Origin: Catonia carolina
Lineage: Eukaryota; Arthropoda; Insecta; Hemiptera; Achilidae
Direction: 5' to 3'
Assembly: GCA_035578175.1 (NCBI GenBank)
Contig: JAQMRL010000003.1
Coordinates: forward strand, 26,918,672-26,982,671
Length of the DNA stretch: 64,000 bases
Shown: positions 21,011-34,010 of the stretch, piece by piece
How the letters are laid out: each line of letters starts with the position of its first letter
Position numbering within the stretch: position 1 is the first letter of the stretch
Program-made: the position numbers and the translations under genes
The notes under the pieces: generated by a model
Databases searched by the model: none
What the model was told of the DNA's origin: nothing
Seen by the model: the letters and a program-made list of their open reading frames with translations, nothing else

Positions 21011-22989
21011 GTATCATAATATTTAAAAACCTATTAATTGTACATTTAGTTAAACGCTATTTTATAAACGATGGTTTTAATTTAATCACTTATTTCTTAG
21101 CTTAAGCAATTTTTGTTTTAGTGTCTGTTAGAAATGAGGAACGTAGATGCCAGATTAAACAGCCACATAGGTGTTAACTTACAAGGCAACCTAACAACGT
21201 AACGTACGTTGTCAGGTTGACTTATAAAAATAAGAAAAATAAGTTGAAACCTGTTTGGGTGTTTGATCAACGTGACCTCGTAAAAGATGATCATGTCATC
21301 GTCTTTAGAAAATGAAAAAATTCTAAGTTTGAAGTTGTAAAAAACTCGTTGACCTAATCCATATTGTTCATCATGACGAATTTAAAAAAATTAAAAAAGT
21401 AGACTTAGTTTTTAAAAAATATGACAGTCCCAGCTTTGTTACTGAAAAATGTATTAAGAGAATTTTATCATAAAGTTGAAATACTTTGTGTGGTGACTTA
21501 AGAGAAAGAAGCGTACAGGCTGTAATAATGAAAGTTTAAAAGTTTTAAAAAGTGAAGATCAATTCTGTTAGCGGAAAAGAGGACGAAGTGTTGATTTATT
21601 CGTTGTAACGTGATGATGTGGAACGTGTTAACATGAAGTGGAAGTGGGTGATTTGAGAGAAAAATTATGAAAAGAGAATTATTTTGTTGTGTGAAATTTT
21701 TCGTCGAGTTCATACACTCAGAATACTTACGGAAATATGTCGATAACATATTCTACTTTTTTCTATTATCTTCATGAACGCAAATTAAAACGCGTATTTC
21801 GTATTTCTGATTTTAATCTGGAAACAATATTATTTCTCATTTCCGTAATATTACAAAACAAAAAGTGATCTGGTTTTCGCGTGTTATGAACAATAAAAAT
21901 CGAAAAAATGTAGGTCATACAAAGATCCATTGTTACAAAAAATATAAAAATACAGAAAAGATTAAAGAAGCTTATCAAAGTAGGGCTAATAAAGTCTGAT
22001 AAAATTCCGACAATAATTAAGTTTCTCAAATTCAAAAATGAAAAACATCTACATTTTCATTTCCTTGCTTGTAAACCCATAATTTTCTCTTAATTCAACA
22101 TCTTTAATGTAATACTTGTAAATAATATGGTAGGTTTTCACCCAATTTTGTTTTATTTGAATTTTCAGTACCGATAGTAATTTTTTCAGTATTAATATAG
22201 GTATTATTTCCTCTACGGTGAGATAGAGAAAGGTTGAAAAGGCGGTAAAGCGTAACTTATTTATTAAATTACATGTGATTGTGAAATTGTAATTTTAAGC
22301 ATGGTAAATTTCAATGGAAGTAATTTGATACACTTTTGAATCATAAAATAGAAAATCTACAAAAACAAATTTGTTATGGATAGTACATTTTTTAAAGATT
22401 TTTTTGATTTTTAAAAGTTTCTTGCAAAATTTATTACAATCCCGCTGGCTGCGCTTCACGGCAAAACAGGTTTGAACATTTAACTTTTTACACAACTTTA
22501 CACGTTAATGCTAAATCTCGAGAGCACAAATAAAACCATTTTTTTTGGTTTAGATTTGGGCATTTTCTTAAAATGTATGGAATCACAAGTGGAAAATCTA
22601 ACCTGAGAATAAAATATTAGTATGTTACAACACAAATTAGGTAAAATCAATTATTATATCGTACAATTTCTTTGATTTTCGGACTTTGTTTACATAACTT
22701 TCTCTGTAGAAATTAGAACTGACATTATTTCTTAGTTACCTGTTCGGTGAATAATTTTCAAACATTTTGAAAAAAAGGAAAAATTAAAGGGTGTATTATG
22801 TTACATTGTAGGGCGGTGTTGTACTATGCCAAATATTATATCTGACCGTATTATACCTGTGTGCATGATACTATAACTACATTGCGTACAATTAATGGTA
22901 TAATACTGCTAGATAAAAGAACTTAATTTTTCAAACGACCTTCCATCAAACAAATAACATAAAAGATTAGGCCTAGTTCAGAAGTAAAA
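21011..22989. other. AT-rich interval with one palindrome
   Basis: An inverted repeat at 21187-21219 has arms 'caacctaacaacgta' and 'tacgttgtcaggttg' (one mismatch, 3-bp spacer). Otherwise no gene or repeat was recognised; the minus-strand frames at 21.5-22.5 kb are low-complexity and hydrophobic by composition only. Confidence 0.45.
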
Positions 22990-23227
22990 ATCACATATTA
23001 AAATATTGCATCAAGAGAGAGAAAATCCAGCATGATTTGGGTAGAACGGAAAATGTGAGGCAGAGCATTGAACGATATAGGGAGAGATGGTTACAAGATG
23101 TAAGCCGCATACCAGAGGATTGATATCTGCTAATGGCTTCACAATACTGTCCGCAAAGAGAACGGTCATTTGGTTTACCACGGAGAAGATGGCTAGAAGC
23201 TAAAACAAGCAATGTGCCTAATCCGTA
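22990..23227 (+). pseudogene. LINE C-terminal fragment
   Basis: One plus-strand frame reads 'RQSIERYRERWLQDVSRIPE', a stop, 'YLLMASQYCPQRERSFGLPR' and 'RRWLEAKTSNVPNP' then stop. The pattern of a W-L-x-H/D-V-x-R-x-P block followed by a basic GxPRRRW block is the C-terminus of RTE/CFDP2-like LINE proteins. The same block is read from the minus strand at 47056-47321. It ends in a purine-rich microsatellite, as the 3' tails of these LINEs do. Confidence 0.65.
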
Positions 23228-23300
23228 AAAGAGGAAGAAGAAAAAGAAGTAGTAGTAGTAGTAGTAGAAGTAGAAGGAGAAGAAGAAGAAGAAGAAGCTG
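23228..23300. repeat. (GAA/GTA)n microsatellite, LINE tail
   Basis: Runs of 'gaagaagaa' and 'gtagtagtagtagtag' directly follow the LINE C-terminal stop codon. It is best explained as the expanded 3' tail of that LINE. Confidence 0.8.
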
Positions 23301-23570
23301 AATAGAAGATTAGAACAATAGACGATAAGAAAAGTAAAAAAGACCTATAGCCGCATATAGCCTAAGTTACTCAGGAAGCACTAAGCTTTCTTTCAGTGAA
23401 AGAATTTTTGAAATCGGTTGGGTAGTTTCTGAGATTAATTCGTACAACCAAACAAACAAACGCTGGTTTTTTGTAATATTATTACATACATTTCTTCTAA
23501 TCTAAAGTAAACAAAGTACAGAAGAAACTTGAAAATAGTGATACCATACATTATTACCAAATTAGGTCGG

Positions 23571-23735
23571 CCTGTGGTGTAGTAGTCAGCTAAACTGGCT
23601 TCTACGTCAGGGGTGTTGGGTTCGATTTTTAATCAGGTTTGGCATTTTTTAATTTTTCATTTTAATCTAATCATTCTTCATCGTATCATTAATTACCATT
23701 ACCATTAGAGTCGGAAGTAAAACAATTAACACAAT
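23571..23735 (+). mobile_element. tRNA-derived SINE, family A
   Basis: Box A 'tggtgtagtag' (23575-23585) and box B 'ggttcgattt' (23619-23628) are both well kept and spaced as in tRNA genes. The body has 'tcaggtttggcatttttt' and 'attttaatctaatcattc', with tail 'gtcggaagtaaaacaatt'. The anticodon arm does not fold as a tRNA, so this is a SINE head and not a working tRNA gene. Confidence 0.8.
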
Positions 23736-26079
23736 AGATTCATTTCTTGAACTTTTAATCTGTATATTACTTTTCTGCTTGTTTAGCTTTCAAGATAAAA
23801 AATATCGTTATTATAGGATTGAGTTTCTGCAGATTGTTATCACAAAGTCAATTTACTTTAACATTTTTCCTTTTTGCGAATATTTTAATGTTTCGAAATG
23901 GTATCTCATTAAAATCTATTGTAAAAATGAAATCGCTACTTGGGAAAAAATAATAATGTTTAATATTCTATTTTCTTATCGAAACATGTATTTCCTTTTT
24001 TCATTTTGTCGTTTAAAATGTCTATAAATGAAATTTCTTGATTTGAAAAACAGGATCACTTTTTCTTTACTAAACATATTATTTTTTAGTGTTCAGTTTT
24101 CTTTTGTTCCGTCAGTTCATTACCTTACATGTTTTTTTCTTATATTTTCTTTGACTCTTATTAATTTATATGTACCATTTGAAATGATATTTTGCCGAGT
24201 GTTTAACACTCGGCAAGGAATCATCTGATATAAAATGGATAATTATAAAATCTGATAAATTCAAGATAATCGTGAATTTATTCTGATCCGTTTTAATAAA
24301 ACGAGTTTTCAATTTATACAAATAGTTTAGAAATAAAACTTTTGATGTATCAGAGCCTATAACGTTTGTACTAAACATTATCTTATTCCCATCGTATTGC
24401 AAATGACGTTGCGACGGTGGGTACAATTTTATACCTCTTGAAGCTTGACGGTTGTAATATTCCCCTATTTTAGCTAATAAAATCTTTTAGAAGAATTTTC
24501 AAAAAAAAATTTGAAGTGAAATATTTCATATTAATCTTATTCTCTATTTTTCGCTGGTTAACATGAAAAAAAATCTGTAAATGTTTAAGATTTATGTTAT
24601 GACGAAGATAATACAATAAGTGAATAACTGATGAAGTACTGATGAAAAGATACTTATGCCAAAATCATATTTTATTGCAAAATTAAAAACCACATATTAA
24701 TATATTACAAATTTTCTTACTTTGTGACAGTAATTACATTACTTCATTAATTCTGATGTAAATGTACAAACAATCCTAGAAACTGATGGAATGTTATTAC
24801 TCAACGACATTTTCTGCTGAGAGAAAATAGTACATAACTGAAACAATAATTATAAATAATTTCATTAAATGTTTGACTATTCGACTGAATATTTGAAGTT
24901 CAATATTTACGGAGTAGACAATAACTTCTACCAATTCATTTAAAATTATGGACATAACAGTATGTATTTCTACTCTGCTTTTATATGAGATTTTGCTTTT
25001 GCGACTTTTAAATCTTGTGTTCAGCTACATCTGTTGTTACTGTTAAATTACAATATATCCAATTGAAATGACTGTGTATTCCTAACACCTCTGGTACGTC
25101 AAGAACAAAACCTTATGTTAACGATATTTTACTTCGTGTACATAGGCGTTTCCTAGAAAAGACTTTCTTAAAAAAACTGAATTATACGCAATCTTAATTT
25201 GCTAAAAATACCTAAAAACATAAGAAATATGTAGTTCTAGTTTATTGGTCACCAAATGGTGAACCGCCGACTAATTTTTTGCGGATCTCGAGCTCTCAAA
25301 AATAATTTTCTATGTAGGCAGATCTTGTTTTCGTGTGTAATGTGAATTTTTTACTTTTAGGCTGTGTTCACGCTGAAAGTAACTGGTGATGTCAGCACTA
25401 CATATACCCAAGTTTCTCTAAAGAGAGTTGATGCTGGCTGGACTAGTTTACAGTCGCAAACAGGGTGAAAGCAACTCATGATAACTCTCGCTACAAAATG
25501 CAAAAAATACAACATTTTCACACGGGTCTACAGTAGTTTGACACATGTTACATTTTATTACTCAAACTTTTCGAAATCAACAATTTTTTTTTAGTATTAA
25601 GATTTAGCATAATTGTCACATCTAGATTTTTACAGTCAGCGAGGCGGACATACGTACAATTTTGGCTGGACCGTGTGTCAATCTCTTCAAAATTTTGAAA
25701 GGATCATATCTAGATGTTGCTGTAACGATATGGTAATTTTTTTTTAACATCTGAGTTTATTTTCATTCAGTTTAAAAAATAAAACTATAAATAAATAATA
25801 TGTAAGAGTTCACATGATGAAGACAATAGCCATTTTGGTATTGCTTCCAAAAGAAAACAAAATTATGTACAACTTTGAAAACATAAAGCCTAAATCTAGA
25901 AAAAAAAACAACGTAGAATGCGTAGAGGAAGAAGATGTTGATAGACAACAATATGGACTTCAATTGTTTACAATGTAGGTTAGTCGGAAAATCTAAACGG
26001 AAGGTGAAGCAATTATATTATTTTTAGTCGAGATACGTCTTCGCTTTTATAAAGTACACAGGGGGCCAATAAATTTAAA
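23736..26079. other. AT-rich interval with a perfect palindrome at 24192
   Basis: Holds the palindrome annotated separately (24192-24216). Two frames at 23779-24228 are Phe/Ile/Lys-rich with no recognisable domain and are treated as chance. At 25350-25470 the sequence is less AT-rich but unidentified. Confidence 0.4.
24192..24216. repeat. Perfect 12-bp-arm palindrome
   Basis: The arms 'ttgccgagtgtt' and 'aacactcggcaa' are exact inverse complements around a single T. The G+C-rich arms stand out from very AT-rich surroundings. It may be a protein-binding palindrome or the remnant of inverted termini. Confidence 0.85.
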
Positions 26080-26430
26080 TGATCAGTTAATTTTTCTTTA
26101 TAATATGCTTCCTTGCGTAATTTCTTCTTTAACGGTGTTGGCACGTAAGTCCTTATGCTGCGCATCATTTATCACATTCCATGGAGAAATTGTTATAATC
26201 CGTTCAACTTTTTACTGGAAACGTTGGATGATAGCAAGATTGGATTTCGTAGCCGATCAAAGCGGTAACCCATAAGTCTACAGCAGTTTCAATGTGGCTT
26301 TATATAGTAGGACCTTGCTCTTTAATGACCGCTGTGAACGTGTGTTCATCATCCAATACAAATATCTCAGCTTCAATCCTAGGTTTTGCCTGAGTTCCAA
26401 ATATGTTTGGACCAGGTAAGGCGTCGATCT
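26080..26430 (-). pseudogene. Jockey-like LINE C-terminal fragment
   Basis: Minus-strand pieces in shifted frames read 'TAVDLWVTALIGYEIQSCYH', then 'ITISPWNVINDAQHKDLRA' and 'NTVKEEITQGS'. These are the Jockey pattern 'L..Y.LPLW...SN...IQRFQ...R.I..SPWYV.N...HKDL...TVKEEI'. Several frameshifts and stops are present, so this is an old copy. No poly(A) tail or TSD could be fixed. Confidence 0.65.
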
Positions 26431-26789
26431 AAGTGTTATTTAATACATTAATTTATCTATACCACTTTTGAGTTTTACTGTTGAGTATTGTTCTCCTTAA
26501 TGTCATTTTAGACTTGCTTTGTAATTTAATGGTTGTGAATTTACAGTTGTAATACGATTACTCGTAAACAATTATAAGTAATAACAAAAGTATTAAAGAG
26601 TATATAAGATTTGATCCAATATTAATTTTATTAACTTTCCCTAAATGGTTTCCAGAAAATTACAATAATAATAACTTATTAATGAGACAAAACATGAAAA
26701 ACAAAATTGACAATATGGTTTGGAGAAGAACACGACAAAATATTAGAACTTCGAAGATGCTGTTAATATTAAAATGGATAAGAAATTAA
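26431..26789. other. AT-rich interval, nothing recognised
   Basis: May include the decayed upstream part of the Jockey-like fragment to its left, but no motif can be read. Confidence 0.3.
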
Positions 26790-26968
26790 TTTTTTTTTTA
26801 AATTTTAAATCTTATGAATAGCTAGGTCATTTGCAACTACTTTGAGTTAGAACGGTGGGTTTTAAGTTATAATAAATTTTCCAGACACTGGCCAGGAATC
26901 GAACCCAAGACCTTCCTCTTAGCAATGTAGTAGGCCTACGCTAACTACTGCACTAAGAAAGCGATTGA
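26790..26968 (-). mobile_element. tRNA-derived SINE (A-like head)
   Basis: On the minus strand, box A 'tagtgcagtag' and box B 'gggttcgattc' (+ strand 26896-26906) are perfect consensus matches. They are followed by 'cctggccagtgtctgg', 'aactcaaagtagttgcaaat' and an A-rich tail near 26790-26800. The body differs from the other family A copies, so it may be a separate subfamily. Confidence 0.75.
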
Positions 26969-28108
26969 TAGAGTTTTATATTCACCAAACTGTATACCTA
27001 CTGGGGGTCCCTGCTACAGGAACGTCGCAAACGTGTAGGTGCAAGTCTAGATATTTTATTAGATGACAAGTTAAGTATCATGCGGTTAGAATTTTTAATA
27101 ATTTCTTCTTGAAAAGTATGTACAGTCATATGAAAGTATCATTTACGTATGGTTTTCATATATTATTATCCAGAGCGTGTTACTTACATAGAAGAAAACG
27201 TCCAAAATTTGCTGTAATGTTAAATAATTACTTTCATAAACTTTAAAAATAAATCACTCTAATATTTAAAAATGAGACGGATTGTATTAACATTTTCGTA
27301 ATGAATATCTATCTACATTATAATATTTGAGAGAACTAGTATAATTAAAATTTTGAAACAAAAATTTTGGTAATTTAGCTTTAAGCATAACGACGTAACT
27401 TCTGAAAATTACACTTCAATTACCGTTAAGTATCAGGCTTAACAAATTTTCAGTAAACGTTACGCTCAAGTTGTCAAACATATAACTGAGTAAACAACTT
27501 TATTTTTGGTATGACGGTGTTGTAAAAGTTTCTCAATTTAATCTTTTTCATCCCTCGCTTCCGTTTAATTCATTTAAAGTACTTGTTCTAAACAAAAAAT
27601 TTATAAATCCTCTTGTAATATTTTACAAATGGCAATACGTAACAAATTTTATAACAATTTGCAACTAATAACTTTGAAGTACTAAATCATATATTACACC
27701 TACAAAGCTGTGTATTAAAATTAGTTATACATTGTTTCCAGTTAAAGTAATTACTTTAAACTTATCTGATGTACCTGGTACGTATAATAGCTAGTGCAGA
27801 ACGTTAAATGACGTAAATTTATATAAAACATACGAAAATATGAATAGTTGGAAACGTTTCTAAAAATGTAAATGATTTATTGAAGTTACTTTTACAGTTA
27901 ATAAACACCATAATAATTAATACCTAATAAATTTGATAATATTAGTAAAATTAATGCTACATAAATTTTCTTCTTCATAATTTTACAAAACATAGAAATA
28001 AAATAAGATGAAACAAATCTAAATAAAATAATATTAATATTTAAAAAACTATATAATTTTTAATATGTAAATAAGTTAGTTGTAGTAAATAGTAAATATA
28101 TTCTGAAA
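26969..28108. other. AT-rich interval, nothing recognised
   Basis: No protein-like frame and no match to the repeat families in this window. Confidence 0.35.
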
Positions 28109-29360
28109 CTTATCTCTAAGGTCTGTTCGGGATCTGGGTAAATTAAATAATTTACCCACCATAGTTTAAAATTTAAGTATTTATTACAACTAAAAATTAA
28201 AATTAATAAAGAATTAATAAATTAAGAATAATAAATAAAGTAGATACATAAAAATAAATAAGATAAATTAAGAATTAATAAATTTATTCCATAAGTATGA
28301 CTTAATTAATAAATTAATAAATAAAAACTGAATTAATAAACTACAAACTAATTATTATAAGTAACTCAAAACGATAATAAACTTAACCAATATTACTAAA
28401 AAGTAAATATAAAATGATACAATATACGTTAAACAGTAATTAATTCATAGTCACTTTAACCTTTTCTAACGCACTGTTACGCAGTTCGTTCAATGAATCA
28501 TAGACAAAATAAGACTAGGTAACTCTAAATAAATCAATTTATCACTCATATTATTTACGTTAACATTTTTAAAATGTCGGTCCTCCTGGAAAATTCTCCA
28601 ACACACACATTCCCTTTTTACTGTCACAATATCAAAAATATACCTATATAATTTTTAATATAGTATTGTGACAATATCAAAGACGAATATGGTTCAAGAA
28701 ATTTTCTAGTTTTTCGTTCATAAAATGGAAAAAAGTAGATAATAGTATGAAAAAGTAACAATAGGGTTAGCTATAAAAGTATACCTATTCATATAGGTTT
28801 ATTTAAATGACCGCGCTATTGTGTATAATAAGGTAGAGTTATTGTTGTAAAACTATTTTTGAAAGGGTCGGTTGATTACCTTTTATTCTATTTACAATAG
28901 ATCTATTTACTTGTTAACAATAGATTTTTCTAGTACTCATTTATAAAGGGTTTTTGTACTTTATTTTTTGTATCGAATTTTGGTATCTTTTGAGAGGATA
29001 CTTTGATTTAAGTTAGTATCCGTTTGATCTTTGACGAGTGTTTATTGAGTGGCAAACAGTGCGTAGTACAGGTTACGTATCCGAGCATTGTAGCGGTTAA
29101 TTATTGTTATATTATCTTGTGTATGTGCATTATATTCAGTTTTTGTGTATTCAGTTCCATTGTGTATGGATATTCTATATAATTGATTGAAAGTAGTACT
29201 AAGTATATTATTTAAGTTATTTTTTGTATTACTTCATTATAATTAGTTAATTATTTATTTTGTAAATCTTTTAGTTACAATAAGTACTTGTAATTGTAAA
29301 CTTTAGAGTAACTATTTAATATTTAATTACCTAGATCCCGAAACGGACCTTAGCGATAAG
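28109..29360. mobile_element. Long-TIR DNA element F, copy 1
   Basis: The left end 'cttatctctaaggtctg' and the right end, read inverted, 'cttatcgctaaggtccg' start a ~95-bp imperfect terminal inverted repeat. It continues through 'ttcgggatct', 'gggtaaattaaata' and 'aagtatttattacaacta' on the left, with equivalents at 29265-29358 on the right. A second copy of the left end is at 60795. The interior has no transposase and includes a hairpin at 28620-28673. A defined target duplication was not found. Likely a non-autonomous cut-and-paste element, superfamily unknown. Confidence 0.7.
28620..28673. repeat. Internal hairpin of element F
   Basis: 'tgtcacaatatc' and the near inverse 'agtattgtgaca' flank ~28 bp of A/T-rich sequence. 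'acaatatcaaa' also appears as a direct repeat at both arms. Confidence 0.55.
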
Positions 29361-29819
29361 TGTCACAGTATGTTAATAGTTGTGCGTAATTGTAATAATT
29401 ATCGTACAACGTGTTAATTGGAAATTATATTCTATTTCCAATATTTTACAATATGAAATTCATACATATAAGTTTTTCTCTGAAACTATAACCCTTTAAC
29501 ATTTATTCTGGAGTTTCTCAGGATCTGATTATTTCTAAATAACAAAGCCATCTTTTGAATTTATAGCAAATTTGTATTTATATAATAATTACTTAAATTA
29601 ATTGTCACAGTTATAACAATTAGAAAATTACACTAAATTACTTAATATAGGTCTAATAATAGATTAAATTGAGTACAGAATATTTTTAAAAAATTTAAGT
29701 AATAAGAAATATTGCAATTTATGTTCAAAAAAAATAATTGATTCATATTTATAACGCGTTAAAAATTTTACGTTATATATCCGTCAGAAGAAACTGCTTT
29801 AATATTTGTGATTTGTTAC
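29361..29819. other. AT-rich interval, nothing recognised
   Basis: Separates element F from repeat D copy 2; no signal seen. Confidence 0.35.
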
Positions 29820-30110
29820 ATGCAAACCTCTTATAACAAACTCACTTCACAACTGTTTAAACAACACTAACTGTATCTAAAAAATCAGCTGCTTTAATAT
29901 ATAAAACTACTATCAAACTTTCTTGAAAGATAAATGATATAATAGAACAATCCAGAGAAATAAATAAGCAATATAACATTCTAATCTATTATGGAAAAAC
30001 AAGTGTGGTTGTCGACCAGCAAGAAAATTATTACATTATAAAAACGTGAAGGACACACACACAGAAGCACCGCAAAGTTAAAAGACAATTGTCCAGTGGG
30101 CTTAAGTTAT
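29820..30110 (+). repeat. Dispersed repeat D, copy 2
   Basis: Diverged counterpart of 20690-21010 with the shared blocks listed there. The frame seen in copy 1 is not conserved. Confidence 0.5.
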
Positions 30111-31959
30111 ATTTGTAGTAATAAATTATACGTTGTATTAGATGGAGGAAATTAACCTACCCAACTGTGCTTAAATGCCAAATGCTTAGATATTCTTGTT
30201 TTTTTTAAGTACAGCAGTACAACCCAAAAGAAAAGAAAATAGAAAAGTTGTGAATGACCATTGCTTTAAAGCCACGACGTAATTACTAAATTAGTGTTTA
30301 TCAATATAATCTGTAAACTACGCGTTTTAAGTGAGTGAAGCATTAGAAATATCTGACCGCTTTTATGGCGCGTAATAGATTGTTAATATTTTATTAAGCC
30401 TGTACTTTTCGGAAAATAAGTTGAAAATCAATAAAACTATTTAAATTATTAATTATTAAATGACTCTTAGATAATTAATTTACAGGTATCTACTTTATTG
30501 AGTAGTACGGAAAAAAATTTTCAATCGATAAAGTTCGTACATTGCCAAATAAAATTATCGGCAGTTTTTACGTAGGAAAAATGTTACGATTTTGGACTTT
30601 CTTATAATTAACAATATATTATTTGGAACGAAAGTATTTTACTTATGAGATTTTCTTGTACCATATTCAACTTAAAATTTTTAATTAGATTTGTCTATGC
30701 AGTTCATTAATGATACAGATTTATTAGAAATATTCACATCAGAGTTAAAAATTACGACGGTTAAATACACACGAAATTTTTTTTAAACCATTTGCCACAA
30801 CTAAGAATTATTAACCATAGGGATTACATCTGAAAATTAGAGAGAATAAAATTTATATTCTGTAATATGTGAAGAAAAATAATCCCTAGTACGTGTTACC
30901 GAAATATTTTTCCAATTTCCTACGAAATATGCCGGTAGTAAGGCTTATAATAACGATAGGATTGCGAACTGTTTAAAACAAACATTAAATATACAAGGGT
31001 TTCAGTACTAAAGGTGTCTGATCACGTTTCTGATATAAAAGAGTCATTTACAACGGTGAATGCTCACGTCCGCATAATGTGTGTATCCACAACCATGTTT
31101 CACTAATGGATTTATAATTCCTTACCCCTTAAATTTTATTTTATCACACATTTAAGCAAAAATGACTTCTCCATTTGAACAAATAGTGTTGTATTTAACA
31201 ATAATAAGTTTTAAAGCTTGTTGCGTTAGGTTTATACGATGTATTCTTACAAAATATTATAACTTTTCTCAAGAATAAAATACAGTTCTATAATAATAAA
31301 AACCATTTAGTTAGAAATTATTCGGTTTGTTTTGTTTTAGAAAATTGTGCAGAGGAGATTAAATACAAAACGAAATATCACGCTGGCTTCAATGTTAAAG
31401 CACTTTTTGTCCTGTCTTCGTCCCTCGACTACCGTAATGATCTCGCTGACCATAGACTTGTGTTTATAACACTGTATCGTGTATATGTTGTAGTGAAACA
31501 TCGGCAATGTATAAAAAAGGTCTTTGACCTTGAATTCCTCGATGTGTCAACTAGTAGAAATGCAACTAGTACATGGTGTATTAGTTGTAGGAGTTGTATC
31601 TTGGATATATGATAAGATATAAGGTAATTAACACTCTTTTAGGTTGCTATTCAGGCTTAAGAATTATCCTGTGAGAAGACCCGTTAGCTTAGATGATCTG
31701 TTAGAAGAATGATATCCGGGCATGTTAATTTGAGAAAGTAATGGATGGAATCTCGGTGGATCTTTTGGAGGCAACATAAGAAAGTGTGCACTGGCTAGAT
31801 GATGAGAAACATTAGGACCGGATAGGACAACAGGAGAATGAGTACTACCGTGATCAAAACACTGAATTTATAACGCGTCATATTTTTTTAGTTCTATACG
31901 CACCAATTTGTTCAAAATTTTTTTACAATTTTTATTTTATTATACTGTATAGTTATGCG
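30111..31959. other. AT-rich interval, nothing firm
   Basis: 31680-31850 is less AT-rich and begins 'cccgttagcttagatgatc', which faintly resembles a tRNA-type SINE head, but boxes A and B cannot both be matched. No coding frame recognised. Confidence 0.35.
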
Positions 31960-32095
31960 ATAATAGTTAGACTAGGGTTGGTTAACAGACAGTATCCTTT
32001 GGTTTTAGTAGAACAGAAATTTGAGACTCAACCACGAACCATCATCATTGCTGTTTCAAACAATAACCGCTGCACTACGAAGGCGGCCAATAGTC
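31960..32095 (-). mobile_element. tRNA-derived SINE (A-like head), degraded
   Basis: On the minus strand, 'ggccgccttcgtagtgcagc' contains a perfect box A, 'tagtgcagcgg'. About 30 bp later 'ggttcgtggttgagtctc' is a damaged box B, followed by 'aaatttctgttctac'. The tail is unclear. Confidence 0.6.
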
Positions 32096-33371
32096 ATTTA
32101 TAAAGATTTCGTATTAACATTATGAACAATATTATCATAATATGCGAATACATTTTTATTTTCAGAGCAATACTACTAGCAGAGGTTAAATAATGGTCCT
32201 AATAATATTATCTGGCGCTCAATTTTTTAAAATAATCAAGACTCGAATTACAAAGGATTAAACGATTTAATGTATTACATTTACAGTAGCCTAAAGATTT
32301 TATATTTCATTCTTTATTATTTTTATTTAAGATTAATATTATTTAAAATTATTTAGATGCTAAATTTTGATTGTTTAAAAATTTCATAAGTTGAATCAGA
32401 TTTAGTGGACTTCTAATTCTATTATTGTGAGGTCAAGTTACCAAAATTACTTCTTCTCATACTTTATAGAACCGATTGTAATGTCACAAAGTTTTTACTA
32501 AATAACGGGGAAGATAAACGTCATCCATCATCAGTATTGTTAATATTATTTTGGTTTATAATTCTGAACTTGGAAATGTCTTGACAGGACAGAACTTGGA
32601 TTGTGTATAATATCATACCTAATTTGGAGTTCGTTTCGTGATGATTTCGATTTTTGAAGGTCAGATAATAAATAAATGTTGAATAAATATATTATTTCCA
32701 AATCGTCTTCTTTAATTATAATACGGTTTAAGAATATAATGTTATAAAACATCTTTACCTGAAACAGTTTGTTTTATTTTACTGCATTATCATAAAAGAG
32801 CTGACCTACTTCTTTTTTTCAAACAGTACTGTCTAAGAACTGCGTATTTCTATTTTATTATTAACTCTTAGTTAGGCTGTTTGCAAATGGTGGTGAAATT
32901 ATTATAAGTACAAGCAGACTTAAATTATTTAATTAACAGAAAAAAAACATGTCCATCGGCGTAACTCCTATGTAAAAGTCAGCATTCGTTATTGACCAAA
33001 TACATTTTCAATTGACTTTAGGGTACATACAAAAGTAAAATAATTGTTGGCTAATTAAAAAAACACTTATCGGTAATAATCGTCACTTTTAATTTCTGCC
33101 AGTACGGTCAGTTAACATTTAATTGCGTGGCCACTATTATATAGAAAGTTTATTTTTAACTTTTATTCTTCATTTAGAATCTATCCAATATCACATAACC
33201 ATCCGAAAGTTCAACTAGTATTTTTAAGAAACAAAAGACGTTAAAAAACATTCTTTAGAGAATACATTCCAGTTGTTTATTCAAGAGTTGAACAATAAAA
33301 AGAAAAAGAAAATTAGCAAAATTTGAGAAGACATTAGAATTATTAAATAATAAATGCATGTTATTCATTTC
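32096..33371. other. AT-rich interval, nothing recognised
   Basis: No repeat or coding evidence. Confidence 0.35.
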
Positions 33372-34010
33372 TCTATTTATTTAGGAAATTCACAATTTGT
33401 AGGAAACAATCAGTGAGTGTGATAGGACAAAGTTTGGAAAAACATAACATGATACATAAACGTGAGTGGAGATACAGTCCAGCGACATATCTCCAACGTA
33501 AATAGATAAGTGTAGCATTGAGTCCAGCAATTAGAACACTGTAATGGATAGTGAAATACAGTACTACGAATAGATGAGATCCCGGCTCGATCGATGTTTT
33601 AGTCGTCTTATTGGATTATTTGCGAGAGTCTGGGTAGGCAGATTTAAGACCAATGGGTTAAATATGATGGTTCACGAGTTTCTTCCTAAATTTTTTATAG
33701 AGTTTTAGAAAACGTAATTATGTAGGGTGCGTTTAGGTCTGAGTATAGCGTTTTATTGGTTACAAAATAGGAGGCGCTAACTATCCTCCGCAAAAGCTTT
33801 GATTGAAAACGCTGAATTTCTGCTAATACCGATAGTTTTGCACAGGAGTAAAGCTGACTGGCATAGTCCAATATTGGTCGAAGGTAGGAGCTGTAAATGG
33901 TTAATTTAGATGTAGTTGGTAACTTGGATTTGCATGAAGTAAATAGGCTACTAAGATTAACATAAATTACAAAAAACAACAAATTGTACGAGATATCAAA
34001 AATCAAATTT
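33372..34010 (-). pseudogene. Jockey-like LINE 3' end (same family as 8091-8430)
   Basis: A minus-strand frame spanning 34111-33695 contains, in its second half, 'SKLTIYSSYLRPILDYASQL', 'EIQRFQSKLLRRIVSASYFV' and 'NKTLYSDLNAPYI', the Jockey C-terminal pattern. After stops, 'TLANNPIRRLKHRSSRDLI' is still readable. The 3' UTR (33372-33640) is collinear with 8091-8315, including 'gaaacaatcagtga', 'cgtgagtggaga' and 'ataagtgtagcatt'. It is more diverged than the 34.7-36.2 kb copies. The N-terminal part of the frame, before about 34010, is not recognisable as LINE. Confidence 0.75.

Noticed and set aside
20863..21105. 80-codon frame MNNRTFYSIPEKQQ...
   Set aside because: It lies in repeat D, the second copy does not keep it, and the C-terminal half is low-complexity.
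23571..23735. Functional tRNA gene
   Set aside because: Boxes A and B are present, but the arms do not form a cloverleaf and related bodies recur at other sites, so this is a SINE.
23779..24426. Hydrophobic frames that could look like membrane proteins
   Set aside because: Phe/Ile-rich translations are expected from A/T-rich DNA; no domain, no repeat support, no start context.
31680..31850. Possible SINE head
   Set aside because: Box A and box B cannot both be matched and no second copy was found.
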